From: Antitrichia curtipendula
Taxonomy: Eukaryota > Streptophyta > Bryopsida > Hypnales > Leucodontaceae
Length of the DNA stretch: 64,000 bases
Assembly: GCA_951230915.1 (NCBI GenBank)
Contig: OX579635.1
Span: forward strand, 23,002,001-23,066,000
Direction: 5' to 3'
In this document: piece by piece, positions 37,501 to 50,392 of the stretch
Numbering within the stretch: the stretch's first letter is position 1
Layout of the letters: the number at the start of each line of letters is the position of its first letter
The notes under the pieces: model-generated
Databases searched by the model: none
Seen by the model: only the letters and a program-made list of their open reading frames with translations
What the model was told of the DNA's origin: nothing
Position numbers and translations under genes: made by a program

Positions 37501-39270
37501 GAGTGCTGAGATTCAGAACAAAATCACATCAAGGGAACCCCTAAAGGTTGGAGGATTCCAGGTCTAAATAGGGTCAATTCAATTAATCATATTGTGAAAA
37601 ATATAATTCAAATGAGGCCATCTTTTATGTCACGTAGAAAGTGAAAAACATTACACATGGTCGTCAAAAAAACAAAAACAAATTCGAACAAAAGGAAGTC
37701 CACAAATGACCTACTCAAACTGACTCCAAAAAACCTGAGGCCCAAATTGGTCCAGGCGGTCTTTTCGGGGTTCCAACGCACGAAGAAAATTTTCCAGTGA
37801 GAATAGCTAACTGAATTCGAATCAGGCGAATTGAAACCAAGTTGGATCCTAGCTTCTCAGAAGTTTCGGACTATTGTCCAGTGATTCGAACAAGGGTGTC
37901 CACTGGCCCGCAATTCTCCCTTTGCAGGAGAATGTTCTCACGAACATGTGTCAACGCAATAATCTGGCTTTTGATTGTATAATTTCAGTTTGACTTCTTC
38001 TTGGATCAATAATTAACTCTACTTGGACGGTTGACGTTTCACCTTCACTGAGTCCGTCTGTCTGGCGGGGAACTACTAGCTACAGTGCCAGTGTAATTTT
38101 TTTTGTTTGACTGTTTGTTGGGTTTCTAACTTACCGCAGGGCAAAAGGTAATCGGCGAGTGCAGAGTGGTGGGCAGGAGCAGCAGCAGCAAGCCCAGCTG
38201 GATTGGACATAATGCTGCATCAACAGAACAGGCTCGCCCCCTCCCTCTCTTATGCCCTGTGGTCTGCCTCTCCAAACCATCTGCTCCTTCTGCAACTGAA
38301 AGTCGGCCACAGGCATGTATGTAAATTGTACTTGCTGCGGAAAGGAAATGATCACCTCTTGCCAGGTGCAATTCATCCACCTAATTAATTATCAATGTCT
38401 GTCCACCATGAATGCCAGAGTTACAAATAGGTGACAAAGATGTCAGATCGTTGAGCATCATCAAGCTGGATGGTCTTTGACTCTTTGAGTGTCCACCAAA
38501 CCCACTCCAGTTGTTGATTGTTGATGAGCCTTCAGTTGCTGCTGCAGTAGTCATTCATTTTCTGCCATGGCGAGAGGGGGAGAGCTAACATAGCCTTCAG
38601 TTGGGGTAAGCCGGTAAGGTAAACTGCTTCCATAATTTGCTTTCACTCTGCTTTTCCAGGTCACATGGGGAATCATTCATCCGTTTGGGTAGTGCTCCTG
38701 GACCTTCTGAGCTGCTGAAGTTGATCAAAGATATATGATTGATTTTTTACCTCAGGCAAACTAATGGAATGTACATGTTCTGCGATCAGCCAGCCAGCTC
38801 CCCTGAAAATCAATCATCATATGACTGGAACATGGCTCTATAATTCGTTATAATGGCTCATTTTTAAGCAGGGGACCAAGATTCATTTGCAACGATACAG
38901 GGGCAATTGGGCCATGATACTGGTGGAAGTACACCATCAGTAATTTTTATTTCAATCTTTTGAGGCAGTGCAAATTATAATCTTCAACAGAGATGCTGCT
39001 GCAGCTACTTCCATCCTTGAAGTCAATGTGGGTGAAACGTTTGTAATGGAATATCAGGTATTGGTCAAGAACATGGACATCCATCCATTGAAAATAGTGA
39101 AAATACATTGATACCATATCAGGATTTAGGACCGTTTCAGCAATCTCACCCTAAAATGAAGAATTTATTGCCAAATACTTTTTCCAAGAATATCATTACT
39201 CTCTCTTTTGAAGCGTGCTAAATTGCAGCTTCAATTTTGTTAAATTGGTAATATTCCATTACTTTGGCAT
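34500..39270. other. Repeat-poor balanced-composition island without ORF
   Basis: In contrast to the surrounding DNA, this segment is not AT-extreme and lacks the transposon families. No frame shows a domain or a convincing splice chain. Promoter-like TATA strings occur at 35053-35062 (ctatataaac) and 36311-36327 (gatatatatataaatgg), each followed by pyrimidine-rich DNA. A perfect 18-bp palindrome lies at 36693-36710. It could be distal regulatory DNA of the ZF-HD gene or host a non-coding RNA. Confidence 0.4.
36693..36710. repeat. Perfect 18-bp palindrome
   Basis: GTATTGCAGCTGCAATAC equals its own reverse complement. It lies in the repeat-poor island. It could be a dimeric factor site; nothing further is visible. 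Confidence 0.8.
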
Positions 39271-39277
39271 GGTTCAA

Positions 39278-39831
39278 GGGTGTTCCAAGAAACACTGGTA
39301 TTGTTTGTTTGTCACAGGGGGAGAGCCGGAGCTTGTCTTTGTAATAACTTTTATAGCAAGATTTGTATGAACTTGATAGTCTTGAGTGGAATCATATTCC
39401 ATATTCTTCAAAAAAATTTAAAATATATTTATATTTAAAAGTTATTTTAGTTAATTTGTCAATTGTCATGTTTTTAAATTTAGAGTTTTTAGTACTACGG
39501 GTTACCCCAAATTAATGATCTCAAGCTGAAATTTTGGTGGTCTATTTGGGTGATTCCAAGAAATAATGATAGGCTATTTTCCGTCACAATTGGAGTGACA
39601 AAGTTGCCATCAACCATAACTCTTGGAAATGAAGTAGATGTACTTGAACTTTTTACCAGAGATGGTTAACTTGGAAGTCATGAGATTCCTTATTTTTCAA
39701 AAAAATTTAAAAAAATTCTATAATTAAATTTCAATTTATCTAATTTGTCACATTTTGCATTTTAGAGGTTTTAGTACTGGAGAGTATCCAAAATGAATGA
39801 TCTAAAGCTAAAAATTTTGTAATCTATTTCC
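39278..39831. repeat. Diverged 270-bp tandem duplication
   Basis: Both units begin gggtg.ttccaagaaa (39278, 39548) and share in order 'gtcaca..gg.g', 'tcatattcc/atgagattcc', 'ttcaaaaaaatttaaa', 'taatttgtca', 'ttttagtact' and 'aatgatct.aagct'. Confidence 0.8.
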
Positions 39832-39845
39832 ATAGTAGGGGGATA

Positions 39846-41010
39846 TGTACCTACCAAAGAAAAACTAAAAATACATTATTTTATGGCCTCCATATTCGTA
39901 AAAATAGGGCTCCTTTGCATGCACTTTGAACATTGAAGATGGGTTTGACTTTCATTTTTTGGTGAAATGTGATCACTATCAAGTCTTTGTAAATGGCCAG
40001 TTTTTAGTTTTTTTGTATTCATGATTTTATAATTATTATTAACTTATACCTAGTTGTATTTATTTTTTTGTGACAAACTTTATTTTCTTTTCAAATAGTA
40101 CTTTTTCAATACTTGCAAGTAATCAATGGTACTAGTAGATTGTTGATTTTTCAAATCAATGGCTAAGATTGTTTTGTTTCATAGTACTTGTAGTACTCAT
40201 AGTATTGAGCGCAAAAACTACAGGTTTTGGCAAAACGCTACCAAAATTATTCGGTCTTTCTTGCAACCACCCATTTCCACAATAGACAAGCATATTCTTA
40301 CCTCAGGGGATTCACCTCAGGGGATTCACTCAATCATGTATTCTTTGGACATCATGCGTGAACAAAATCTTTGACTCCCAATTTTATATGGTAAAAAATC
40401 ATTTAAATAGTTTGAAAAAATTATAGTATTTTTTACTATGTTGGAAGCTTATATTGTGAATTTTTGAAATTTTATTTTATTTGAAATAATCTATTTATGT
40501 GAAATTTTGTAAGAAAATAAATACATTGTATAGTTGGAAAAAATTTCGACCTCTGATTTTATATGATAAATAATATTTTAAAAATCATTTTAAAATTTTC
40601 AATAAATAAAGGCTTGGTTAAAATTTATGCATACCAAAGTTGGATTCAATTCTCATTCAAATGCAATCTTGATAAATATTTGAAGTGAAAATACAACCAT
40701 TTGAATGCAATCTTCAATTGTGCATTTGGATATCTCGTTGAATTCAATTGAGTCCAAAAAATTTCCATAAAAGATATATTGATTATGTAAAAACATCCAA
40801 AAATTTGGAGCTAAATCAAAATTTATAAAAAAAATAAATAGGGATAGAAAATTTACTTGATCGCACATGATGTCCAAAAAATACATTGAGTGACCCCCTC
40901 CAGATTCTTACCAAGGGGAGTCTGAAAATATATTATTTTATGTCTTCCACTTTTGTGCAAATAGGGCTCCCTTGTGCCTGAACATTAAAGATGGTTTCAA
41001 GATCATTTTT
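39846..41010. repeat. Direct repeat pair around a 0.6-kb inverted-repeat unit
   Basis: About 110 bp at 39846-39960 (acctaccaaag..., attattttatg.c.tcca, aatagggctcc, aacatt.aagatgg) recurs at 40905-41010. Between them lies an inverted pair at 40327-40361 and 40859-40893 (core tttggacatcatg). The 14-bp unit cctcaggggattca is tandemly doubled at 40301-40328. This looks like a nested non-autonomous element; boundaries are not certain. Confidence 0.55.
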
Positions 41011-43755
41011 TTTGGAGAAACCCTTTACCATAAAGTTCTTCCAAATGAATTTTAAAATTTTAATTTAATTTAATTCTTTTTTTTCTATTTTTTACAAATT
41101 AAACATCGAAGTATCTATCTTTTGCAATTTTGCACTTTTCTAGTTCTCCTACTTAGAGAATTTTTTAAAATGCTTTTCCTTCATATCTTCTTCTTATAGG
41201 TCTATACAATGGACATATTTTTAATACATAAATTTCTTTTTTAAATTTTAGAGTACTCCCGAAAAAAAGACTGAAGACTACCAAAGTGGAACAAAATTGG
41301 CAAGTCATTCTTACAATCACCCTTCAGGATAAAATGGCCTAAAAAGTGGTATAGAAAATGTGTAGCGTGTGGCTTGAAATTAGACCTTTGTGAAGATATA
41401 TGCTAGAATTTTTGGTTTGTGGAATATAACCAATTTAACAAAATTGATGTTTTGCTCATTAAAACTCATTAAGTACCATCACAATGTCAATATCTAGGGA
41501 TGTTGCTCAAAGTAAGTCTACAATTTTGAATTCAATTAAGATCTAAATATTAATATTTCTTTAGTATTTCGAACATATACTCAATTTTTCATATTAGATA
41601 TATTGTAGTAGTTGTAAAAATGACCTTATGAATCTTAAATAATGGCATCATATTCAATTATATCAATTTTTGTGGGTATTATAGTGTTCAACAATCAATG
41701 ATAGTATAAAACATTAAAGAATTTGTTAAGAGTCTTGAAAACATAAGGTCATTAGTCAAAATTACAAGATTTCATTGGATGGTATAAAATCATATTATAA
41801 TTAACGCAATCATTGTCATTCTTAGACTTGAAGACAATTTGTCTTAAGCCTATACCTTAGGTAGAATTTCATTGCAATTGTTGGACCTTTGCCTATGAGT
41901 ATTGTAGTGTGGTTGCAAAAAACACTTGTTCTTTTTTTTTGGTCCCCTTAGCTTCAAATAGGTGGTTTCTTGGCTATAACTTTTGTGGTGTATGTCCAAT
42001 GTACGTGAAATTTGAAATGAAGGTACATGTACTAGTTGTAGACATTGAATAGTTTTTTTTTGCATTATTTGGAAATTAGTTTACTATTTATAAAGAGCCC
42101 TCAATTCAATGTCTACTCTTGCCATTGGGGTGGGGGGTCGGGTGGGGGTGTTAGTCCTATTTTTTAATCTAAGATTGCAAATTCGGAGTCAAAAATTGGA
42201 AAAATGGTTATTATATAAAGAGTGCATGCAATGACGATGAGCTTTTTGCAAATTCTGATATAAGGTAGAAACACCCAATAGTGTCCTTGTACCTAATCTT
42301 TGTTCCTAGATGGACATTAAACCGTCCCTAGACTTCCATTGAATGGTCTTTGACATGTGTCATAAAGTTTTCTCCTCTCTTCACTGTGATTGGATAAGTG
42401 TTGAACTTGTTAGAATTCAGATTTAGGTCCACCTATAGGACGGTTCTAGTGGTCTAGGGGACTGCAACTTTGAAAATTCATAGAAAATACATGCCAAGTG
42501 CAAAAAATCTATTTTTTTTATTCATGATTTTCTCTTGCTAACACCACAAAATATTAACTTTTTGAAATGGTACCTCCAAAAATGCTGAATTCTTTATTTT
42601 GACGGTTTTGAGTGCTTCCACAATATATATAGCATGCACGTGGGTTCAAAGTGTCCTTCCTTTGCTCAAAGACTTGAATGAGGAAAAAAATTAAATCCAA
42701 AAGTATTTGGTGCAATTCAAGCACGTTAGGGTGTTAGGGACCATTTTAAAATTCATTTTCATGATTTCTTTTGATATTAATAAAAATCAAAATGTTCATG
42801 TACCATTTTCTACTAATTTATGGTCCCTTCAACTCTATACTATAGTCTGCAATAATCGGTAATAGTGTATAGTACTACATTGATTTTCTTACTGATTTTT
42901 ACTGATTTTTATTGTTTTTATTTATTGATTTTATTTTCAATATTTTTATTAAAATTTTAGTGATTTTTTTTATGATTTTATATTTCATTTTAAATAAAAA
43001 TTTAAGTCATTTTCATAAGTTAAACTACACAGCTTGAAAAATAGTTGTGGTACTTGTACCAATGGTAGTCCTATGTCAAAAAAAAACATTAAGTGTTTCT
43101 TGCAACAACCCATGTTTGAACCCTAATGATACATAAATGTCCACTAATGTTTTTCAAAATCATTTTTTGTTCAACTGGAAGTTCAAACAAGCAAGTGATG
43201 AATATTATTGAATGTGAAAGTGAGCAAGTTAAATTGTTGACGGTTTCCTAAATATAAGGTACAACAACCCATTGTGGTCAGATGACCCATAGTGGACACC
43301 TAGGGAATGACTCCATCATGGTTTGTTTCAGTTTGTGAGATTTTAGCTTTAGTGCATGTCTTACATGATAGTAATGGAGTGATTAGTGATTTCATTAGGA
43401 ACTTCCAATTTTTCAGTGAGAATTGATTGTAAGAATTGACTTCTTAGACCTTCCATATTAGAAAATACTATAATTGCTTTAGGTGAACAAAATGAGCATG
43501 ATGGATTCAGATACTAGCATTGTTGGTTCTAAAGTAGTTTACAGACTCTTTTGGGCCATGATGCATTGAACACTTCAAAAATTCATAATATATTTTTTCA
43601 AAAAAACATAATTTCAATTGCTCTCACTATTTCTCACGCTTATACTACTATGGGGAAAAAATTGAAAAATTTCAACAACCACATGAGGTCAAACTCCTAA
43701 TTCTGACCGCAATGGGAATTTTTACCTTAGATTGGAACCAACATTTTTATGAAAA
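41011..43755. other. AT-rich intergenic DNA, no gene seen
   Basis: A G-rich patch lies at 42126-42150. A weak inverted pair (accgtcc / ggacggt) lies at 42321 and 42440. No coding exon could be supported. Confidence 0.4.
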
Positions 43756-43759
43756 TTAA

Positions 43760-44675
43760 CCCCTTGTGGATTAAACAGAGTCTTTTGGCACCATAGTGAT
43801 TTTGGACAGCTCACTACAAAATGAAATTTTCATATAGCATGTACCCAAAAAGTAGCTTTAGGCCTTTAGTTCAATTTTTATAACTTTTGATTACATAATA
43901 AAAAAATTATTATATGATATGTAATTTTCATTGTTTCGTGGGCAGTCTAGGTAAGTAAGGAAATTTCTTTAAAAATCACTTTTAAGAAAAATAAAATTTT
44001 GAAATTGATTTTTTAGATTTATATATATGTGGAAAGTTTTGAATCATTCCGTTTTGATTATTGGAATGATAGTTATGAGCAATTTTAGTTTACGGGTAGT
44101 TAAGGAATCTCTATCCTATGATAAACTTTGAAGTCCTTTATATAACTAAATTTTCAATAATTTTGGAAAAATTAAATCATAGGATGTAGATTGTTTATTA
44201 CAACATTACAACCATTGGGATTGACATTTTTCAATTCCATATCTAAATTCTTAACAATTTAGTATTTTAAATCATATTCTATTTCTTTCCACATACTATT
44301 TTTTTCAAGCATGAATATGAAATAGTTTTTGTTTGAAATTTTTTTATAGGTATTCTCAAATTATTTCTTCAACATATTATAGAGATTAATAAGCTGTAGG
44401 ATCTACATATTTTTGTGTAAAAATTTGAAAGATGAAATCTAATCAGTTTGGGAAGAGTTGAAAATGCTTCTTTCTCAAGTTCAAGTAATATGATCTTGTA
44501 ATTGGTAAGGTTTCTTATTTTGAAATTTTAAGAGGGTGTACTCTAACAAATTAACAAAAGAATCTTATAGTTGGATTTGTAAATGAATAAATAGAGATGG
44601 AGATTTTAACTTTGCTTTTGGATTTGAGTACTTTAAAGCAATTTTGGGCCTAAAAACACCAAAAACCTTCAAGGA
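43760..44675 (-). mobile_element. TTAA-flanked element, inverted diverged copy
   Basis: It begins TTAA-CCCCTTGTGG (TTAA 43756-43759) and ends CCTTCAAGGA-TTAA (44676-44679). The interior matches the inverse orientation ('attgggattgacatttttcaattccatat' and 'tctttccacat', as in copy 6). It is about 916 bp, non-coding, old. Confidence 0.6.
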
Positions 44676-44679
44676 TTAA

Positions 44680-46639
44680 AAGCCAACTACAAACTCATTA
44701 TTTTTTAATGACAAATTACCATGCATGGAATATTTTAGTATATTAAATACATTTGATAAAAAAAAAGGAAATCACATAATGTTGTTTTGATCAATAGTGT
44801 AGTTTTGGCCTATCATACTCAAATTTAAGCTAAAAAATTGTATTATTGGTAAAATTTCAAAGTTTAATGCTACTAGATTGAAAACAAAGTTTTGTAAAGA
44901 CTAAAGACTATTTTCAAAACCATCATATCTTGTTGATTTTTAACTTTAATGCAAACTTTAGAAGGTAGGTATCATATATTCATATATTATAAATTTATTG
45001 CAATCTCTTAGTCATTTTCAAATTCAAAATATTATTCAACAAATCAAAAGGTTTCCCTTGATAAAAAGCTAAAAATGAAAAATACTTTGAAATTATTAGA
45101 TGCTAAGATATCATCAAATAAGTAAATTGAAAAAATTACAAGGGCATATGTGGTCACTATTAAAGGTAGTGTTCCCTATCATAATAATATAAATTCACAC
45201 AAATTTTAGAATTATACTTGAAATTGCAAATCTCACTATTTCACTAATATTGTGGTTCATAATTTTTTAGAAAAATATCAATATAAAGTGGTTTAAACTA
45301 GTACTTTCTATTCATATTATTTCAATTCTCAAATAACTTTATTATCATCTAAATTTTGACACTTTTCATCCATTTCATATATTCATCTCATTTCATCCAA
45401 ATGTCCAAAGTAATTGAACAACATTAATCCAACTTTTATTAATTTAATGTGAAGGAGTTTCACACAATTCAAACTCTTCTACTAGTCAAATGGACTTGAA
45501 TACTTATTTCTCCAAATTTGTGTATCAAATACCTTTTTTCTTATATAAATTTCAAAGCCACATTATTTTATCATAATCTTTGAGGGACACTATTTAAAAA
45601 TATAGATATTATGTACTATTAAGTGAAATCTAGATACCTTTTTATTTCAATTTATGCGACAAAATTGAGACCTCTTCAAGGTCTTGAATTTTGACTAGAG
45701 CCATCCAAATTAAGCACATTTACCAAATTGAACAATTGGTTGTTTGAGGCTTAAATTGTTGCTATGCTATGGCTTAACATTTAAGAACTCATAAGTTTTG
45801 CATGCAAAATCCAAATTAGTATTATTGTAGTTCATTGAAACTGCTTTTTAAAAAGAGATATGAAAATATCAACATAATTACTTTCTCTAAAACAAAGAGG
45901 TTTTGCTTAATAAACCTTAAAATGACTATTGCATAGATCAATGATCCTTTGGAGTCCTCTAACTCTTTATAATGGATGCAAAATGGAAGTTTAATCTCTA
46001 AAGAATTTTTTGAAAGATATCACAAATGGTGCAAAGAAGCTCACCTTAGTGAGTAGTGACTACAATAGTTAGTAGCATGAAGAATACTAAGAAACAAGAT
46101 GTTGAGTATAATCTTTAAATAAAAGTTTATATCCGGACTTGGTCAAACAACATTGGGTTCTACATTAAAACACAAATCTCAAAGATTTAATATTTTTCAC
46201 ACATAGTAATATATGTTTAATAATTTAATGACAACTCTTAAACAATAGTTGTAAAATATGATCCCTAAGGCATGTCTATGTGGTTGAAATCATTAGATCA
46301 AATACTACACTAATCAATATTTTTCCATTTAAATTTGAAGCCAAAAAATTAAAAAGTCCTTGTACAATAGATTGAGCATTGAATATTTGTGATTTGTACA
46401 AGAATCTTATTCCTTTAATCTCAAAATATTAACTTCTAATCATAGTGATTTCTCAATTACAATTCAAAAAACTCAACCCAATTCCAATCCAACCCAACAA
46501 CCTTATAATCCATGGTTTAATTGAAAACATGGAATCTCAACTGAAAAATCAACCGAACCAAATTCAAACCTACCATCTCGCAATGCCCTTTGAAATTGAC
46601 CAACAAAATAGTTCAACTTCCTACCAAGCTAATGCCATA
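44680..46639. other. Very AT-rich intergenic DNA, no gene seen
   Basis: No exon, RNA gene or terminal repeat could be supported. Only short frames occur. Confidence 0.45.
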
Positions 46640-47749
46640 CTTGTCCACATCTCAAACTTCCTATATGACTGAATGTCCATTTTTGTCGTACGGATTCCGT
46701 TGGTTCATACAAACGTACGGATTACGTGGACTTCAAAGTGTCCCATTTGCACGTAAACGACATCCATTATGACAATACATATATCGTGTCTCTTCTGTGT
46801 ATATTACCATCGTATTAATGTCGCACGGAAACGGTACGTAACCAATTCCGTGCGGATTCAGTGTTTAAGTAATGCTTGACGAAAGCGTCACTGATTACGT
46901 GCTGAATCAAATTGTATGGAATCCGTATGACATGGACACTGATTTAAGGCATTTCTTAAAAATTTGAAAGGAAAATTGTGAATTTTTTTTGCAAAAAAGA
47001 GCAATTTTTAACATTGTTAAAAATGTCCGCAGTCCTCTTTGAAAAAAGAACAGCTCCTAACCATCATGATTTTGTAAAAAAAAAAAAAATTGAAAACTTT
47101 TACAAATATTTTTCTAAAAATACATAAAAGCTTGCATATTGTACTGCAAAAAAAAATTGAAAAAAGAAGGTTTTAACATCACTAAAATTATCCAAAGTTT
47201 GACTTGGAAAAAGTGCAACTCCTAGCCGTTAGAATTTTGTCAAAAGAAATAATTTTCAAATTTTTCAAATTTTTTTTTAGACATAAAAAAGTGCTTGCCT
47301 TACATAAACCAAAAGGAAACTGAAAAAAAGAAGTTTTTTACATTGCCAAAAGTATCCAAGGTCCAGTGTGGAAAGAAAACAACTTTCAAATATCTCAATT
47401 TTGTAAAAAACAAATCACAAAAGTTTTGAATTTTTTTGGGATGCACCAAAGAGCCAACACGGTTGAATGCAAAAAATAAATAAATTCTTTTTAATTTTTG
47501 ATTTTTTTTTAAATGGCAAAAGAATCCCCAAGAACAATGAATAGTTTTAAGTGTGAAAAAATCCACAACCATTTCAACAAGTGATTCATCACTTAGTGTT
47601 GGTTAAGAATAACCTTTATAAATGTGAGATTGTCCATTTAAAATTGGGCAACTAATAGTGGGCGCAGTTTAGAACATTCCAGATTGGACAAAAAACCAAA
47701 TTTGGATTGATTTGGATATTGTATAGATCTTTTTTTTACAATTTTTTTT

Positions 47750-48735
47750 TGATTTGGCACAAGTGAACAAAATGGCTAAATTTTTTTTTGATTCGGATAG
47801 TACAATAGGGTACAACTCATTTACAAATTGCCTATTGTGCCATTCAATTTTCTTTACATAGAATAGAGAAAAATTGGATTTTTTTTGTCTTAAATAATTA
47901 ATACTCAGTTCTTGTGCAACTCCAATCAAGCATACCAAATTTCAGTTCCAAAAATGCAAAATTTCATTTTTGGTGAATTTTTAAAGCCAATTTGCATGGT
48001 TATATACAATACTTTATAGAAAACAATTGGTGATAAATTTGTTTAATTCAATTGCATAGATATGTAGGGAACATCCGTATGCACATCTTTCATATTAAAA
48101 AACATTCCCTTAAGTGACAAAAATATGAGCAAGGAAGAGTTAAATGTGAGGCATTATATAACCAAACTTTGTCAAATAGATATTTCTAAATTTTATCTAG
48201 ATTTTGCTATTTGAGCCGCACATTGTGACTAACTTTATAAATGTGAACATGATGGTACAATTACTTTACCAAAATCTACTTAAAATATAGAAATATCTAT
48301 TTTACAAAGTTTGGTCATATGACGCCTCATATAGAACTCGTCCTAGATAATATTTTTGTTATTTAAGGGGGTGCTTTTTAATATGAAAGATGTGCATATG
48401 GATGTTTCCTAAATATCTACTCAATGGAATTAAAAAAAATCATCATCAATTGTTTTCTATAAAATATCATGTATAACCATGCAAATTGGCTTCAAAAATT
48501 CACCAAAAATAGACTTTTGCATTTTGGGAACTTCAATTTGGTATGCTTGATTGGGATTGCGTAAGAATTGAGTATTAATTATGCAAGACAAGAAATTCCA
48601 ATATTTCTCTATACTATGCAAACAAAATTTGAATGGCACAATAGACAATTTGTTAATGAACGATACCCCATTGTACAACAACGTCCACATCAACCAAACA
48701 GTCAATTTTTTTTTTGTTCATTTTGTTCATTTCGG
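47750..48735. repeat. Long imperfect inverted repeat inside the TIR element
   Basis: The arms at about 47750-48215 and 48265-48735 pair over nearly 0.47 kb. Matching blocks include gccaatttgc (47986) with gcaaattggc (48481), and 'accaaactttgt.aaatagatatttcta' with its inverse near 48290. The spacer is about 50 bp. Similar frames encoding WHNRQFVNE on both arms are a by-product of the repeat rather than proof of a gene. Confidence 0.8.
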
Positions 48736-48852
48736 CTTAGAAGAGCTTAAAATTTATTTTGGCATTTGGGCAATGTTAAAATCACCAAGGTTGGAATTCT
48801 ATGTAGAATGGAATTTTATTTTCAAAGTAGATCATTCACAATTCCGTATTTT

Positions 48853-49214
48853 TTAAATTCAGCGGACTTTGGTTGCCGTTTAGGCATAGTAGAATGACAT
48901 TTTTCAAAAAACTTTGAACTAACAGAAGTTGGGAAATCAATCTAACTTTCATCTCCAAAAATCTGTTTGCAATTTGAAGTCTCCAACAATAAGTTATGAG
49001 CAAAGTTCAGAGAGGGGTTGGAATGGAAGTTTTCTTTGACATTATTAAACACCCTCTCTGAATTTTGTCCATAACTTTTTAAGGAAAACTTCAAATTGTA
49101 AACGGTTTTTTGGAAATGAAATCTGGCTTCATGTTCCAACTTTTAGTAGTTCAAAGTTTTTTGAAAAAAACAATTCTACTATGCCTAAACGGCCACCAAA
49201 GTTTGCTGAATTAA
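48853..49214. mobile_element. Palindromic MITE of about 360 bp
   Basis: The termini ttaaattcagcggactttgg and the inverse of ccaaagtttgctgaattaac bound an imperfect palindrome that pairs along its whole length, meeting near 49030 (agagagggg / ccctctct). Inner matches include 'gtttaggcatagtagaat' with 'attctactatgcctaaac'. No coding capacity. Confidence 0.75.
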
Positions 49215-49285
49215 CAAAAGAAATGAAAAAAAAAATCTCCCAAAGTATACAAGTAAAATTTTAATTCAATAGCATGCGTGTGAAT

Positions 49286-49470
49286 TAGAACATGGTGCAT
49301 TGGCCAAGGTGTTGACTTCCCATTTAGGAGGTTGTGTGTTTGATCCTGGCCTTGGGTGGGATAACCCAGCTTGGGTGGTGATTGTTGCCCGGGTGGGGTG
49401 GTGGATGCTTAGGTGGTGGCTACCCGGGTAAGGGGCTGAATTTTTATTTTATTTATTTTTAAAAATTTCT
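49286..49470 (+). mobile_element. Candidate tRNA-derived SINE
   Basis: A pol III A box TGGTGCATTGG (49293-49303) fits TRGYNNANNNG exactly, and a B box GTTTGATCC (49338-49346) fits GWTCRANNC with one mismatch. The 45-nt start-to-start distance equals that of a tRNA. The arms do not fold into a clean tRNA, so this is a tRNA-like head. A G-rich body (49350-49437) and a T/A-rich tail (49440-49470) follow. It lies inside the large TIR element. Confidence 0.5.
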
Positions 49471-49807
49471 TAAATTTCTTTTCTTAAATTTTTATTTTTA
49501 TTTATTTTTAAATGTGTGCAAAATAACATTTATTCTATGAAGAAAAAACACGTTTTCAGTGATCTATGAAAGTGTCAAATCTGCACGATTATAATGCATG
49601 ATTCAATGATATGGAAGTGGCACGATTTCCATTCATATCAATCTAATACATTAATCGCACGAAAGTCATGGATTTTTTTAACGCACGGAATCAGTGCGAT
49701 AGTGGTACGCAGGTATGAATTCACGGAATCCGTACGACAAAAATGGACATTCAGTGCCATAGGAAGTTCGAGATGCACCGCCAAGAATTAGGAAACTAAT
49801 TGTTTAA

Positions 49808-50392
49808 CCCCTAAAACCTCAAGGATATTTTCTCACAAAATCCACTAAAAACTACCACTTCTACTGTATTCACTTAAGGAAATAAGTTTTTGTTTGTTTT
49901 GAAAATATAACCATAAAATCTTGTACTTAACTTGTCTGAGATCATGTAGTAAAAATTTCATCAAATTTCATCGTTCAAACTAGAAGACATTAGCATTCAA
50001 AGTTGAATAAATTTTTTTTCTTTCAAGAAGTTGCTTAAATTGTCAAAAAGACTACGATTGTTCATAACTTTCTCATCCCTAGTCCAAATAGAATGAATCA
50101 AAGCTTCATGAATATGTAAATACATAATCTTTTAAGAAAAGAATCAAATAAAACCATTCTAACTTTTCGTAATTTTTTTGTACTGCCCGCCAATCTCCAT
50201 TTCTTGCTCATTGTGCCATAACTTTTTACTCCGGCATCCAATTGAAACAAAAATCATATATCCACAAAGCTCTTGAAAAGCTACACAACCTCAAAAAATC
50301 TCAAAAAAATTCACTTCAATTCAAATTGAGACAACAAGAACCTACCCGGACCCAAATTGTCCCCCGAGGAGACAAAGCAGGGCTTTAAGGGT
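49808..50392 (+). mobile_element. TTAA-flanked element, copy 4
   Basis: The left end TTAA-CCCCTAAAACCTC (TTAA 49804-49807) and right end GGCTTTAAGGG-TTTAAA (TTAA 50393-50396) bound the copy. The interior matches copy 1 including 'acccgga.ccaaattgtcccccga.g.gacaa', just before the right end. About 585 bp, so internally deleted relative to copy 1. Non-coding. Confidence 0.75.

Larger units (their letters stand above)
46640..49789. mobile_element. Large TIR element of about 3.1 kb with subterminal repeats and nested insertions
   Basis: A perfect 33-bp inverted pair (46668-46700 and 49723-49755; starts ACTGAATGTCCATTTTTG, ends GGATTCCGT) is extended outward by an imperfect pair (catctc.aacttcctat) to about 46640 and 49789. 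Both subterminal zones carry multiple variants of CACGGAATC(A/C)GTGCG in both orientations (46700-46930, 49680-49740). Subterminal motif clusters and a C/ACTG start resemble CACTA (En/Spm) elements, but no transposase is present, so this is a non-autonomous or decayed copy. Nested inside are an inverted repeat (47750-48735), a palindromic MITE (48853-49214) and a tRNA-like SINE. Confidence 0.65.

Noticed and set aside
42126..42150. G-rich tract as a possible G-quadruplex
   Set aside because: G runs are present, but the sequence is isolated in non-genic DNA with nothing to link it to function.
47669..47938. Frames encoding WHNRQFVNE on two inverted arms (also 48568-48750)
   Set aside because: Similarity is due to the internal inverted repeat. 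The frames diverge and stop quickly, and no splice borders or family match were seen.
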